64,000 bases of DNA from contig NW_004086100.1 in NCBI RefSeq assembly GCF_000220395.1, positions 56,967 through 120,966 on the forward strand. The letters are read 5' to 3'. The notes beneath the pieces are model-generated. The model was not told the DNA's origin. It did not search any database and saw nothing but the letters and a program-made list of their open reading frames with translations. How positions within the stretch are numbered: the first letter of the stretch is position 1; every line of letters begins with the position of its first letter. The DNA comes from Ichthyophthirius multifiliis. Its lineage: Eukaryota; Ciliophora; Oligohymenophorea; Hymenostomatida. The translations under genes were made by a program, and so were the position numbers. Positions 1-12,868 of this stretch are shown in pieces.

Positions 1-989
1 ATATACACTTTATAACTTAAAACTTATTTTTATATAAATTTTTAAAGATTCAAATGTAAATATTACTATATATTATTCTATATATTCATATTTTAATTAA
101 AAAAAATATTTTTATATTTATTTTTCTTTTTCATTATTTTAAGATTACAAATATTTTTATATTTTATTATATTAATTATTTTATATGATATTATAAATAT
201 AACTTTTTTAGATATATTTTTTATATTTTATAGATTTTTAAAATACAAATTCTGGATTTTTAATTTTCTTTATTTATTTATAATTTCAGATTTTTTATTT
301 TTAATTTGCATACTTTATGATTTATATTCATTTTAAAGTTATGTTTATATATTTATTATTCCTTTTTATTTTTTCATGATTTTATATTTTTTTATTTTAT
401 TTATTTAGCTTTATTTGATTATTTTTATTCTATTTCTTAATTTTTTAAATTTTATTAATTATTTTGCTATTCTTAAAAATTTAATGCTTAATATTTTATT
501 TGATATATTTTCTTTTTATTATATATTTTTAAAATAAATGTTTTTTATGTTTTAAAAATATATGATTTTATTTAATTTATTATATATATATAATTTATAT
601 ATGTGTAAATAATTATATTAAATTTTATAATATTTATTCATATTATTATAATTAAAATTTTTTTTAATCTAAATTAAAAAACATTAGAATTGCTATTATA
701 GATAAAATAAAAAAATAGCAATCAATAAATATAGGAAAAAGAAAAAATTAAAGAAAAAAAAATTTTAAATTTTTAAAATATATAGTAATATTACAAACAT
801 AAAATATATAGAAATATTGCAGATATAAATAAACTTTAAAAATATTATAATATAAACAAGTATATAATATTGTTATATATATAGTTATTTTATAAAAAAT
901 AATTGTATATATTTATACACAAATATATTTATATTTTGATATATTATTATATTATCTTTATATATATAATTTTTTGTTTGCTTGTATAT
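1..989. other. AT-rich non-coding flank
   Basis: No frame with protein-like composition was found on either strand. The stretch is A/T runs and short AT repeats. It lies downstream of the casein kinase I gene and probably holds its 3' flank. Confidence 0.5.
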
Positions 990-1310
990 TCATTTTTATT
1001 AGAATATTGAATCAAAAAGGTTTTATTATTCCTTATAAATATCAATATTAATTTTTTTAAACATGTTTTTTGACAAACTAAATTCGATTTTGTCTTCTCT
1101 ATTTTTTTAACTTTAATTATTTTGGTTAAATTAAGAGAATTAAATTTATTAATTTTATTATTATTACTATTATTATTAACTTTATTATTATTAAACATTA
1201 TTTTTTTATATTTATCTAAGTTTATATGTAATATTAGATTCTTTTGAGTTTGGTGAGAATTCTTTTTTATTTTCAACTTTTGTTTTTAAATTTTTTTTTT
1301 CATATGTATG

Positions 1311-1358
<48 letters not shown>

Positions 1359-2695
1359 AATAAAAAACCTTTTTATTCATTTGAATTATATGTTGTACTT
1401 CCTTTTACGAAATAATTTAAATCATCATCTTCATTTTTACTTTAATTTTATTAATTATTAATTATTTTATCAGAATTTTCATTCAAATTTACCCAATCAT
1501 ACATATAATCCCATTAATAGTCTAACTCGAAGAAAAGTTCCTTAAACATTTATCTTAAATAATAATAATTCGGCTATTCTTCAAATTTTAGTTCTTTACA
1601 ATATTTAAGATATGTTTTAAATTCTTTAGGAAGTCCTTCACATAAATCATCTATTGAAGTCTATAATTTTTTCTATTTTAATTTTTCGTATTTTTCTTCT
1701 TTATTTTCACCATATTATCCTTACCAAGGTAGTTTTCCTTTTAAAAAATAAATCCATACATAACCCAAACTTTCTAAATCATCTTTTCTACTTTATTCTA
1801 ATTAATTTAAATTAATATATATTAAATTTATTATATAATATTAAAAAAAAAAAACCTATTCCTAAATGAGTATTTATTGATACATATCTAGCAGTTCCTA
1901 TCAATCCTTTATTATCTCTATAAGGAATATGAACACCCGTTTTTTAGTCTTTATATCTTTTACATAATCCGAAATCTATTAAATATATTGTATATTATTG
2001 TTTTGCTTTTTTTCCTATTATAAAGTTTTCAGGTTTTATATCTCTATAAATATAATTTTTATTATGTATTGTTTCTATTCTTTTCAACTTGTTTTATTTT
2101 TATTTTATTATTTTTTTAAAATATTAATTTTATTTTTTTTTTTAATATTTTTAAACCATTTAATCTATCATCATTAAAACTGTTTTCAAAGTAAATTTTC
2201 TTTAACATTTTTAAAATAAAGTTTCTAAATTAGCTCCTTAGAGATCCATTGCAATTATGTTTTTTCCAGAATCATCAGTTCCATTCCAATGTAATATTGC
2301 AAACCCTTCTATTTTTTTGATTTTTTAAAATAAATAATTTAAAAATAAAATAAAATAAAAAACCTTATCCTTATAATATTTTTAATAATTTCGCTTCATG
2401 AGGAATTTAGGAATTATGAGTATAATATAAATCCTTTATTAGAAAATAATAATAATTTTATATTTAAAATTTATTTTATATTTACTATTTTAAGAGCCAC
2501 TTGAGTATTGGTAATTAAATTTTATGCTTTTTTAAAAAAAATAAATAAAATAAAATTAAAAATATTTTAAAATTTTTATTTAAATATATTAAATATACCT
2601 ATATAGCAATCTCCAAAAGAGCCTCTTCCTAATTTATCTATTATATAAAATTAGTTAGCTAAAGTTTTATTTATTAATTCTTTGCTGTCTTACAT
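990..2695 (-). CDS. Casein kinase I family Ser/Thr protein kinase
   Basis: This is a CK1-family kinase that phosphorylates Ser/Thr on protein substrates. The start ATG is at 2695 ([20 protein letters not shown]), followed by the glycine loop [12 protein letters not shown], the ALKIV lysine and the catalytic loop [11 protein letters not shown]. Next come [12 protein letters not shown] and the CK1 signatures [27 protein letters not shown] and [20 protein letters not shown]. The frame is broken by several short GT..AG introns. One sits after the glycine loop and one between GI and EQSR. One near 1357 contains an (AT)n run. The last exon encodes a Gln-rich tail with about 8 consecutive Gln (TAA/TAG) and stops at TGA 990-992. 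All catalytic residues are present, so it should be active. CK1 membership is firm; the exact subfamily is not resolved. Confidence 0.9.
1317..1351. repeat. (AT)n microsatellite in CK1 last intron
   Basis: A pure TA dinucleotide run lies inside the intron before the last CK1 exon. Similar runs recur in introns across the window. Confidence 0.8.
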
Positions 2696-3031
2696 TCTAT
2701 TTATATAGCAGTTTTATCTTAGAAAATTAATATGTAATTTAGTAAATAAATATATATTTAATTATAGAAATTTTTTTGTTTTTTTGTTTTTTTTATTATA
2801 TTATATTTTCTATATTTTTTATTTTATTTTTCTTATTATTTTTGTAATTACTTTAATTAAATAATTTTTAAACATAAAATCATTGATTTCATATATATAT
2901 ATATATATATATTTATTTTTTTATGAAATTTAATAATAATAATTTTATTATTTAATATTTTTAATTAATATATTTAAATTTCATTTTTATTTTAAATTTC
3001 ATTTAATTTAACTTTTTTTATAATATAAATT
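2696..3031. other. Intergenic spacer, AT-rich
   Basis: It separates the CK1 start from the PPP4R2-like stop. It holds poly-T tracts and a short (AT)n run near 2890; no coding frame was seen. Confidence 0.5.
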
Positions 3032-3616
3032 TCATACAGGAGTCACATTAACTAACTAAAAAAATAAAAATATAATTAATTTTTTTTTTTAAATATATAT
3101 TTAACTTTTTCTAATGCAAATAATATTTTTTTAGAACTTTTATACTATTATTTAGGATTTAAAAGAAGTTCGCATATCCTTTAAAGTGTAAATGGAGGTC
3201 TTTATTTAATTTTTATAATAATAAATAAATAATATTAGTTATTTTTTATATATAAAAAAAAAATACTTGCTATCAAATCCAGAAATAAATTATAAAATCA
3301 CTTCTAATTCATCTTCAAATGATTCACCTAAATTTTATTTCATATCAGGAAATTGTTAATTCATTTAAGCTAAAACATCTCTTGCAACAATTATTATATG
3401 ACTTCTTAAATGTTTCCAGTTAAAAGGTTAATATTCACCTGTTTTTGAAATTTCTATTAATACCTTTTCTAATTCATTTCTAAGTTTTTAATATTCGGGT
3501 GTTTAAGGCGTATGATTTGTTACTTTTTCACCATTTTGTATTTAAGTTATTTCTTATTCTACTAAATTATGAAATTGCTCTAATTATAATTTTAATTTTT
3601 CTTATTGTAAATCCAT
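3032..3616 (-). CDS. PPP4R2-like regulatory subunit of protein phosphatase 4
   Basis: This is a predicted partner of the PP4 catalytic subunit, which in other eukaryotes acts in DNA-damage response and centrosome control. It starts MDLQQEKLKLQLEQFHNLVEQ. The first exon has the helical core NWKHLRSHIIIVARDVL. After an intron at about 3195-3260 comes the diagnostic motif RPPFTLQRICELLLNPKQQY, close to the RPPFT-(I/V)-QR-LCELL signature of PPP4R2. A second short intron leads to a last exon ending LVNVTPV and TGA at 3032. At roughly 150 residues it carries only the conserved N-terminal domain; the acidic C-terminal region of animal PPP4R2 is missing. Confidence 0.75.
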
Positions 3617-3987
3617 TTTTTATTTTCTTTTTCTCAATTTTTTTTATATTAATTATTTATTAATTGATATATTTATTTCACGAAAACAATTTTATTTCTT
3701 TTAATTTTTTGTTAATTATTTTTTATATTTTAAAGGAAAAAACAGTATTTTTTGCGAATGTTTTTTTTTTTTTTGCTTAATATATTTATAATTGAAATTA
3801 AAACAAAATACTTTATAAATTATTACAATACTTAATATATAAAACAAATAAAAAAATATAAATAATTTGGTTTTTTATAAATAATATAATATATATATAT
3901 ATATATATAGGAAAGAAAAAAAAAGAAATTCTACTAATATATTTTTCTTTCTTTCTTTCTTTATTTCTTTCTATTATTTAATATATA
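3617..3987. other. Intergenic spacer
   Basis: It contains a poly-T tract, an (AT)n run at about 3888-3909 and a pyrimidine-rich TTCTTTCT stretch. No coding frame was seen. Confidence 0.5.
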
Positions 3988-4374
3988 TCACATAACAAAA
4001 TTGTTTGAAACAGGCAAGTTAATTAATTTATATGTTTATAAATTTTCAGTAGAATCATTTTTTTATATTTTACTCGTATAATCTTTTATTATAATATTCA
4101 AATCTTCATAAGATTTAAAATTTTCACAAGACATTTGGATATTCTATTCAAAACTAATCTCACTTTTTTACCATTAGTTATTATTAAAAGGAGAATCGAG
4201 ATCTTTGCTAGATTTTTATATTACTTCATTCACTTATTATTATATTGAGAAATTGTTTATTTTGTTTTAGAAATCATCATAATTTTCACATTATATATAT
4301 AGATTTAAATGATTAATATCTATTATAATAGCATTAGATCTTTATCTTGTATATTATGTTTATTATTAAATCAT
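3988..4374 (-). CDS. Hypothetical Gln/Asn-rich protein
   Basis: This frame has no TGA. It has Gln-rich, charged composition (MIQQQTQYTRQRSNAIIIDI at the chosen start) and ends VSNNFVM at TGA 3988-3990. I do not recognise a family. The open frame continues upstream of 4374 without a better ATG, so the true 5' end or a first exon may lie nearer 4500. Composition and codon choice (GAT, GAA, TCT, TAA as Gln) resemble the other genes here. Confidence 0.5.
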
Positions 4375-5981
4375 TTAAGGATTATTAAATTTTATTAATT
4401 TTACTTATACGTTATGATTTTTGTGTTTTTTATTATTATAATTTTTGAGTTTTTGATTTGTTATTTTTATAATTATAAAAATTATTTTTACTTTTTTATC
4501 ACTATTTAATAAATATGGAAAGCAAATCAAAAAATGTAAATTAACATTTTATAACAATAGATGATAAATATTAATTAATTTTTAAATAATAATAAATATT
4601 ATTTAATATTTATATAATAATTATTTATACGAAAAAATATTACCCTACTAAAAAAAATATATAATAATATTTTATTAAAATTAATAATAAAAAATGAAAC
4701 AACAATTTAGAAAATATATAAATATATAAATATATAAATATATAAATATATATATATATATATATTATATAAATAATTTTTTTAAAATTAATACAATAAT
4801 TTTTTTTTATTAATTTAAAAGAATTTTTATAAACCAATAATATACTTATTATTATAAATATAAATATAAATTTTATTATTATTATTAAATAAATTATATC
4901 GAAAATAAATAAATATATATTTTCATATAATTTTAATTGTACATATATTTGTTATTATTAGTATTATATATTTTTTTATACCATTATTAAAAAACCATAT
5001 TATTTTTCTTACTGTTACATGCATTACTTTTATTATTTATAAAATCTTTTTAATTTAGTATTTTTTAATAAATTCATCGATATTTATATAATTTTAGTAT
5101 TATTTATTTTCTTATATTGTTTAGTTTTAAAAATATATTATATTTTAATTTTTTTTATATTTTTTTAATATTTATTAATATATTATCATTTTATTTATTT
5201 TTACTTTTCTAAAATCTAATAAAAATATTAATTCATTAAATAAGATTATGATTTAATAAAATAAACGTTGATAATTTTTTATATTTAGAAAATAAAATAA
5301 ATGATATTTTATTTTTTATTGATTTTTAATGATAAAAAATAAAATTTCTTATATCTTTATTTTTAAAAAATTCTTAAGTGCTTTTTTGATAAAAACAAAA
5401 AGATTCATAATGTATTTTAGCATTTCAAATTAATAAAAGATGCGTTTAGGTATTATAGTATTAAAGTATTTTTAAAAATTTATAAACAGCATTGAAGTAT
5501 ATACCGTTAAAAAACACAATAAAAAAATTATTTTAAATTTTAAAAAATATATATTAATAACAATATTTTACAATATAAAAATAAAAAATTATATAAATTT
5601 TACTAAATTAGTTATAACAATAAGTAAAATTATATTTTTAAAATAAAAAACTTGAGTTAAAATATAAAAATATTTGTTATAATAATAAAAAGTTAAAATA
5701 TTTAAAAGTTGATTTATATAGAAATTAGAAATATTTTTATAATATTTACAAATTAAAAAATAATATAATTAAATTAAATTTTATATTAATAAAAAATATG
5801 AATTATAATAAAAAATAAAAATTATAATTAATAAAAATAAATGTATTTATATATATATAAATATATATATAAATATTTAAATATATATATTATAATTATT
5901 TTATTTAAAATATTTTTAAATTACAAAATTATTTTTATAATAGTTTTTTTTTATATATATATTAGATTATAAATAAAATTA
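4375..5981. other. Long AT-rich intergenic region
   Basis: It holds (ATATAA)n-like repeats at about 4715-4765, poly-A/T tracts and AT runs. A short plus-strand or minus-strand frame can be opened in places, but its composition is only Ile/Tyr/Lys/Phe. No supported gene. Confidence 0.6.
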
Positions 5982-6712
5982 ATGGATACATAATTAAGTT
6001 TAAAAGAATATTTTCTAGAATTAGGTTTTGAAGAAATTTACATCGATAAAGCTTTATAGGTAACAACTGATAAAGAATAAATTGTAGAATTAATATTTTA
6101 ATATTAAGAATAAAGCTAATTACAGAAACCTGTATAAATATAAAACGATTATAATTTAATAAATTAAAATAGCATTTATAAAATGGTAAATAATTTAAAT
6201 ATAAAAGTCAATTTATATATTGTTATTTGCGCCTTTTTAAAATAAAGATATTTTTAATAAGAACAGATTTAAAAATGAGTGTTGGTAAAATAGCAGCATA
6301 AACAGGTCATGCAAGTATTTTTTTTTTTTAAATAAAAAATTAACTTATTAAATATATACTTAAACAAATAGTCTTAGGAAATTATTAACTCTTATAAAAA
6401 TCTCAATATGAAATGTAATTATTAAATTAATGGAAACAAAAAGGAAGTTAAAAAGCTGCTTTTAAGGTAAACTCTAAAGAATAAATGCTTTCCATTTAAT
6501 AAAAAGCAAGTTCTTAAGGAATCAGTACTTATATTGTATGCGATGCTGGAAAAACATAGGCATTTTTTTTTATAATGAGGTTTATTTATTAATTTATTTT
6601 TAAAAAAATTAATATATTTTAGATTGAACCAGGAAGTATTACTGTATGTGCAATAGGGCCTTTAAAAAGTGAAAATGTAGATAAAATTGTAGAAGGATTA
6701 TAACATTTTTGA
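5982..6712 (+). CDS. PTRH2: Peptidyl-tRNA hydrolase 2 (PTH2/Bit1 family)
   Basis: The enzyme cleaves peptidyl-tRNA released from stalled ribosomes. An N-terminal extension of about 65 residues (MDTQLSLKEYFLELGFEEIY) resembles the UBA-like leader of some eukaryotic PTH2s. After an intron at about 6184-6249 comes the core IFLIRTDLKMSVGKIAAQTGHA, which carries the catalytic Lys/His-type residues of the family. After a second intron (about 6316-6370) come GNYQLL and WKQKGSQKAAFKV, then TYIVCDAGKTQ. The last exon gives IEPGSITVCAIGPLKSENVD and ends EGLQHF at TGA 6710-6712. The joint TQ/IEPGS requires the GC..AG intron at 6560-6622. The fold is complete, so it should be functional. Confidence 0.9.
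6560..6622 (+). other. GC-AG intron in PTH2
   Basis: The conserved PTH2 string DAGKTQ-IEPGS is restored only if the intron runs from GCATTTTT to TTTTAG. Using the next GT (about 6580) would insert AFFFIMR into the most conserved part of the protein. Confidence 0.7.
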
Positions 6713-9649
6713 TTTAAAATCAAAATAATACAATTTTAGATATTATTATTATTGTTATTATATTAAAATAAATAGATTTGTTTTAAAATATTTATTTATA
6801 ATTTTAAATTAAGTGTATTATTAAATTGAAATAAAATTAATTTATATTTTCTTTTTCATCTTTATTTTAAATTTGATGAATTTCAAAAATAAAATATGTA
6901 TATAATTCTATTTTATTATGTTTTATTTTTATTTGATCTAAAATTAAGTATAAATTATACAAGGCTAATTTTAAAAATTTTAAATTACTTTGTGATTATA
7001 ATTATCTTTTTTTATTATTTGATATATTATAAAATTCAATATTAAAATTAATATTATATTATTGAAAAATATATTTATTCAATATTATAATATAAGCAAT
7101 ATAAAAGAATTCCTTATTAATATATATATGTTTATTAAAAAATTATGATTATATTATATAAATTTAACTTTATAATAATATTTGATAATTAATTAATAAT
7201 TAAAAATAATAAGAATAAAATAACAATATATATAAAATGTTAAAATATAAAAAAATTAAATAAAACATATATAATGAATTGAAAATTATAATTTAAATAT
7301 TAATTTTTATTGTAAGTTTTTTATAATTTTTACTTTAAAACATTTGGGCTTTATTTTTAAAACATTGTATTTTCAGATATTTTTATATTTTTAAATTTAA
7401 AAATAAATTTACACGTATATTTAAGAATTTAATATATATATTTAAATGCAATAATTTTGTTTTTTCACAATATATTATATTTTATATTGATATTAAATTC
7501 ATTAATATTATTCTATTTTAAATATTTTTTTTTTTACAAAAAATAATAAAATTTGAAAGGATAAAAAAATTAAAAGTAAATTAAATATAAATATATATAT
7601 GAAAATCAAATACTATAAATAAACATTATTTATGAAAAAAATCTTAATTTTTATAAAATTTTTAAGAATTATTTTTTAAAATAAATATTTTAATTTTTTT
7701 CTATTAATTTTTGTTTATTTATTAAATATTATTCATTAGAAAATTATCATTCGGTTTCCCCCACCCCCTAAAAAAAAAATGCTCCTACACATTTTTCTAT
7801 AATGCTTTTAGGGGAAAGTTTCTTTTCTGATTTATGATAAGATTTCTTCATAAACATATTTCAAAAAAAGCCAGATTGAATGATTGAATATCTTATTTCT
7901 ATTCTTATATGAAATAAGTTAGAACTTTGAAAATTTTCGCAGAAATTTCGATTAGTTTGAGAAATTAAATTGAATTATAAAATCTTTAGTTTTTTTTAAA
8001 TTTAAAAGCGTAAAAATTAATTAAGAATAACTTAATAAGCAGTATCTGAAATTAATCGATTTAAGTTATTGATAGAAATTTCATATCCAACAGAATATAA
8101 AAACTCTTAATTCTTTTTAAATTTATCAAGGAATTACTTATTAAGATAAGCTAGTAAAAGTACTTTTTATTAAAATTTCTATTATTTATAAGATTAATTG
8201 AATCATTATTTCTCCTATTTTTAATGATTATTTATAATATTTTAATTTTATATAGTAATGGCCTTTTTGAACTAGAATAGAGTTTTTAATTTTTTTTTTT
8301 AATTATAATAATTATAAACAAGTTTTATGTAAATAATTTTTTATTTTAATATGAATTTAAAATATATATTTATTTTAAAATATTTAAATGAAAAAAAAAA
8401 AATGTTTAAAACTCAGAAAAATGAAAAATAACAAAATAAACTATACTTAAAATTAATAAAAAAATATAATTAAATTTAAATTGTTAATTTTTAAATTTTA
8501 AATTTTTTCAAAATTATAAATAAAAAAAATAGCTTTTATATACAAAATTTATAAAATCTTTTAGAAAAATAATGACTATAGAAAATGTTTTTTAAAATTG
8601 TTTATATGTAATAATATAATTTTGATATTAATTATTTTTTAAAATATAAATTTAAATAAAATAAATTAGATCTTTATATATGAATAAATATAAAATATAA
8701 TATAATCAACATAACATCTATATATTTTATTAAGAATAATAATTTTGGTTTATATAATATTTTATTTTAATTATTTGATTGTAATAAAGTTTTTAATAAT
8801 TATTATTTTTCTAAATTTTTATTTTTATAAAGTGTTAAAAGATAATTTTTCAAAAGTATTAAAAAATTATTTTATTTAGATAAAATTGTTATTTTTTTAT
8901 ATAGATTATAAAAAAAAATATTATTTATCAGGTTTAGAAATAATAAATTATTCTTATTATTTATATAATTATTAAAAATCATTTTTTTTTAATAATATTT
9001 GTTTTGTTTTATTTTATTTTCTAACTTCTAAAATTAATTTTATAAAAAATTATTTTAACCTTTAAATAATTAATTAATTTTATTTTTTTACTTCTTGAGG
9101 TTTTTTACTCATAGTATTATATGAAATAAGCTTTTTTCCCGATAATTTTTATTTTTTCTAAAAGTAATGATTTTTTCTTATAATTATTAATCAATATATT
9201 TTAATTTTGATCTTTTTTTTATTCCAATACATTATTATTTGGATTTTCAAAAAAAAAATTAAAATTAAGGATTTAAATCAACATTTTCCTTTATTAATTT
9301 TTTTTTTTTTTTCTGATTAATATTTTTCCTTTTATTTAAATAATATTTATAAGATGTTTTTATTAATTTATTTTTTTGAAAATATAAAAATAATATAATT
9401 TTTAGAATTTATTTTATTAAAGAAGAAGCATTTTTCTATAAGTGAGAAATATGTGTTTTTTTTGAAAATTTTAAGAAGAATTAAATTTTAAACAATTGAT
9501 TAAACAAATATTTTTGCTAAATTTTTATAAGAACTCATAGTTAAATACTTTATTATTTTATGTTTAATTTTTTTAATAAAATTTATTTTTAATAATAAAA
9601 AATATAAATTTAAAAATTAAAGTAAAACATTATAATTTTTAATTTAAAA
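6713..9649. other. Long non-coding region with a GC-richer island
   Basis: Apart from about 7740-8165, this is A/T runs with no plausible coding frame. The island (C-rich at 7758-7768, then mixed sequence with several CG dinucleotides) has no long frame on either strand under the ciliate code. It could be an RNA gene or a promoter/replication element. I do not recognise U1-U6, SRP, RNase P or telomerase RNA motifs. Confidence 0.5.
7755..7817. other. C-run/G-run hairpin, possible structured RNA
   Basis: CCCCTAAAA at 7765-7773 is perfectly complementary to TTTTAGGGG at 7806-7814 (9 bp, 32-nt loop). TTTCCCC at 7755-7761 can alternatively pair with GGGGAAA at 7811-7817, giving two exclusive stems. 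It is unusual in this base composition. Function is unknown. Confidence 0.5.
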
Positions 9650-12240
9650 ATGAATAATAGCGAAACAAATCGTAAACTTAACGAAAGTGAGAGAACAAAT
9701 GGATTTATTAAAAAAATTCGTCTTTTTGAAAATAAATATAGCAAAGAATTTCCAATAGACGAAAAAATATTAAATTAAATAGACTTTTTATAAGACGAAG
9801 AAGATAATAGTTCAAATAATAATAAAGAAAAAATATCACAAACATTTAAAAGATCATAAATAATTAACCAAAATACAATCGAAAGATAACTTTTTAAGAC
9901 TAATTCGCCTTCTATATTTAATGTAAAATAATACACTACAGAAAATTAATAGTAATAATCTTAAATAAAAAAACAGTTAAATAACAATAAGTTTGTAAAA
10001 TAATTTTTTTAATAAAAGAAAATAAGAAGCCGCATATAAACCTTATAAGATGAGAATAAAAAAAATGTAATTAATTCTATAGGAAATACAAATAATATGT
10101 AAAAATGGAATTTTGTAAATTTAATAAGTATAATTATGAAATTAAAGTTAAAATTGAAAAAAATGATTTCTTAAAAATTCTGTAATTTAACTTAAAACGA
10201 ACTTTTTTTAATTAATGATAAATCTTCTTTTTTAGAGATAAAAGAAGAGTAAAATAAACAAAAAAAAACTTTAGTTTTTAATCCAGAATCAGGAAATATG
10301 ATGATTTTTAAAGCTTTTTTGATATTTTTGGCTTTTATAAATATTATTATAGTATCCGTTAGTAATTTCTTTTGGTCTAAAAATACAAAAAGAGATTTTT
10401 CTTTAGATTGTTTTTGGAATAAATATAATTATTTATTTTTGTGATATAAGTATGAAGTTGAGAACTGGCTTTTTTGAGGAAAATAAATATATAGAGAAAG
10501 CATAAGAAATATTCAAAAAATAATTATAAGGAGAGCTTTGGTTAGACTTGATTTCTATAGGGAGTATTATTGGGTCTTATTTTTAGGAAGAAATAGGAAT
10601 AATTTTAATAATAAATAAGTTATTGGAAAGTAAAAAATACTTAGAAAAAATTGATAATTATTATATGATAAGTGAAAGATATCATACAGAATGGATATTA
10701 TTTAAATTATTTATTTTTATTATTTCAGTAGCGCATTTTTTCGCATGTGTTTTTAGATTTATGTGTTTTTTTAATCAGAAAAATAATTGGATGATTTAGT
10801 TTGGGATTGAACAAGATGGTTTTTACACTTAATATAACTGTTCGATGTATTTTTCACTTATTACAGTTATTTCAATAGGCTACGGTGATATTACACCTGT
10901 TAATAATTAGGAAAGGGTAGCAGTTATTATTATGAGTGTTATTACTTCTGGATGTTTTGCGTATATTGTGAATACTATTGGGACTATTTTTTAAACTAAA
11001 TATATTGAGTAAGCTCATTACAAGAAAATGAGATAAGATGTGGGAATATATATGAGGATTAGGGGAGTCAGTAAAGAATTATAGGTCAGAGTTTTGAAAT
11101 ATATTTAGTATTTACATGAGAAGGAAAATTTCGATCCGGAAAAAGGAATTAATGTTTTGAATTAAATATCCGAGAATTTAAAAAAAGAGGTGTTTTTATA
11201 ATTTTATGGGAAGATTTTAAAAGCGGATAAGTATTTTAATTTAAACTTTTCAGCTAATAGTTTAGAAAATTTAGCTTTAAAAATGAAGGAGAAAATGTAT
11301 GGACCTGGGGAAATTATATTTGGAGAAAATGAAGTTGATTGTAAAATTTTTTTTTAATTAAAGGAAAAGTTGAGTATTTTTTAAAAAATAAAAATTTAAA
11401 GGAATTATTTTTAGTTTAAATATAAGTATTTAAAAAAAAAAAAACTAAAAAATATTTTATTAAAAAGGAAAATTAATTTTTTGGTCATAAAGAATTTATT
11501 TCAGGTCTCCCAAGAGATGTAAATTGTAGAAGTATAGATATTTGTCATATTTTATATTGCACAAGAGATGATTTTTTGTAAGTAATATAAAATGAATAAA
11601 TTGATAATGAAAAATTTTGTTAATTAAAAGATTAAATATTACTTTATAATAAACATTCGGTTTAGAATTGTTTCGGGTGTTAAAAATACGGGCATTCAGT
11701 TTTTAATTGCCATAAATTGCATTTAGTTAAAACTAAAGAAATTATTATTGGAAAGCTTAATTATAGTAAAAATTAGGAAAGAAAAAAGGAATTTTAAAGA
11801 AAATAAAATTTATTTTTTAATGCATTAAAAGAAAGTGATTTAGTAAGAAAATGTGTGAGAAAAGCAAGAATTAAAACTTTACTTATGATTAAATAATAAA
11901 TCATTTCAAATAATGAATTATAATAATTATTAGAAATTAAAACCTCAGATTAATAGTTTTTATGTTAATATCCTTAAATTAAAAAAGTAGATGGAAAATT
12001 AAATATTTATATTTCGGATAAAGAAGCTGATGAAAGTGAAGATGAAGATGATTATTTAGATGATGAATGTGGGAGTAGTGAAAAATTTTCAAAAAATAGT
12101 AAAGTAATAATTGAACAAACAATAGAAAATTAAAGTAATTGTTCAGATGATGTTCAAAATTAAAATAGTAATTATAATTAATAATAATAAAAAAAGTAAT
12201 AATAATAAAATAAATAATATATTATAAATTAATAAAGTTT

Positions 12241-12290
<50 letters not shown>

Positions 12291-12766
12291 TATAATAATA
12301 ATAACATTAATCAATAGAATTAAATTATAAATCTACTAATATAGCAATTAAAAATATTAACAGATAAAGTTCTATTTAACTTTAAACTTTTAATTCAAAT
12401 TTTAATTCTTATTAAAATAGTAATTCTAATAATAGTAATTGTAATAAAGTAAATATTTTTTAAAGATAAAAAAGTAATCAATATAGATAATCTTGGTGTA
12501 ATTAAAATATTATAAACAAATTAAACGAATAATATAAAAATAAATAATTAGAAAAAGGTAATTAAATTTTAGTGGATTTATAAGATTAAAGTAATAGATT
12601 TGTAAATAACTAAATATTCATGTATGATTTTGAATGCATGAAATAGTTTAAAATATATTTTATTCATAATAATGCTAATAATGTTATTTATTAATATAAG
12701 GAATATAAAAATAAAATAAAATTAATTAAAAAAATTAATAGAAAAATACTTTTTTATAAAAAATGA
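9650..12766 (+). CDS. Voltage-gated K+ channel with cyclic-nucleotide-binding-like domain
   Basis: This is a predicted six-TM K+ channel of the EAG/CNG-like superfamily, which is expanded in ciliates and usually sits in the ciliary or plasma membrane. The N-terminus (about 200 residues, starting MNNSETNRKLNESERTNGF) is soluble. S1 is near FKAFLIFLAFINIII and S2 near IVFGINIIIYFCDISMKLRTG. S5 is LFIFIISVAHFFACVF. The pore SLITVISIGYGDITPVN carries the K+ filter GYGD, and S6 is VAVIIMSVITSGCFAYIV. A C-linker follows, then a CNBD-like segment (YGPGEIIFGENEVD, KGKVEYFLK). A Cys/His region (CFGCQKYGHSVFNC) and an acidic, Gln-run tail end at TGA 12764-12766. The frame shifts between S1 and S2 (intron 10362-10406 or an indel near 10396) and again in a T run at 11347-11355, where one extra T restores the CNBD. 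Confidence 0.85.
10362..10406 (+). other. Candidate 45-nt intron between S1 and S2
   Basis: GTATCC...CTTTAG, phase 0, joins the S1 frame to the S2 frame. A one-base overcall in the T5 run at 10396-10400 would also do so, keeping a longer S1-S2 loop. Confidence 0.4.
12245..12304 (+). repeat. (TAA)n repeat encoding poly-Gln
   Basis: A near-perfect TAA trinucleotide run lies in the 3' part of the K+ channel gene. In frame it gives about 17 consecutive Gln codons. Under the standard code it would be a string of stops. Confidence 0.8.
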
Positions 12767-12868
12767 ATATTTAAATTTACAAAATCTATATATATATATA
12801 TATATAATGTATATTTATATATGTAATTTATATATTTTTTTTTAATAAAATTAGATTTTTTTTTTTTT

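Noticed and set aside
4640-4837. Minus-strand frame of Tyr/Ile repeats
   Set aside because: Simple ATATAA repeats with no conserved residues; open by composition alone.
7740-7820. Telomerase RNA or telomere-like repeat because of CCCCTAAAA
   Set aside because: The ciliate telomere repeat of this group is CCCCAA, and the known template and flanking motifs are absent.
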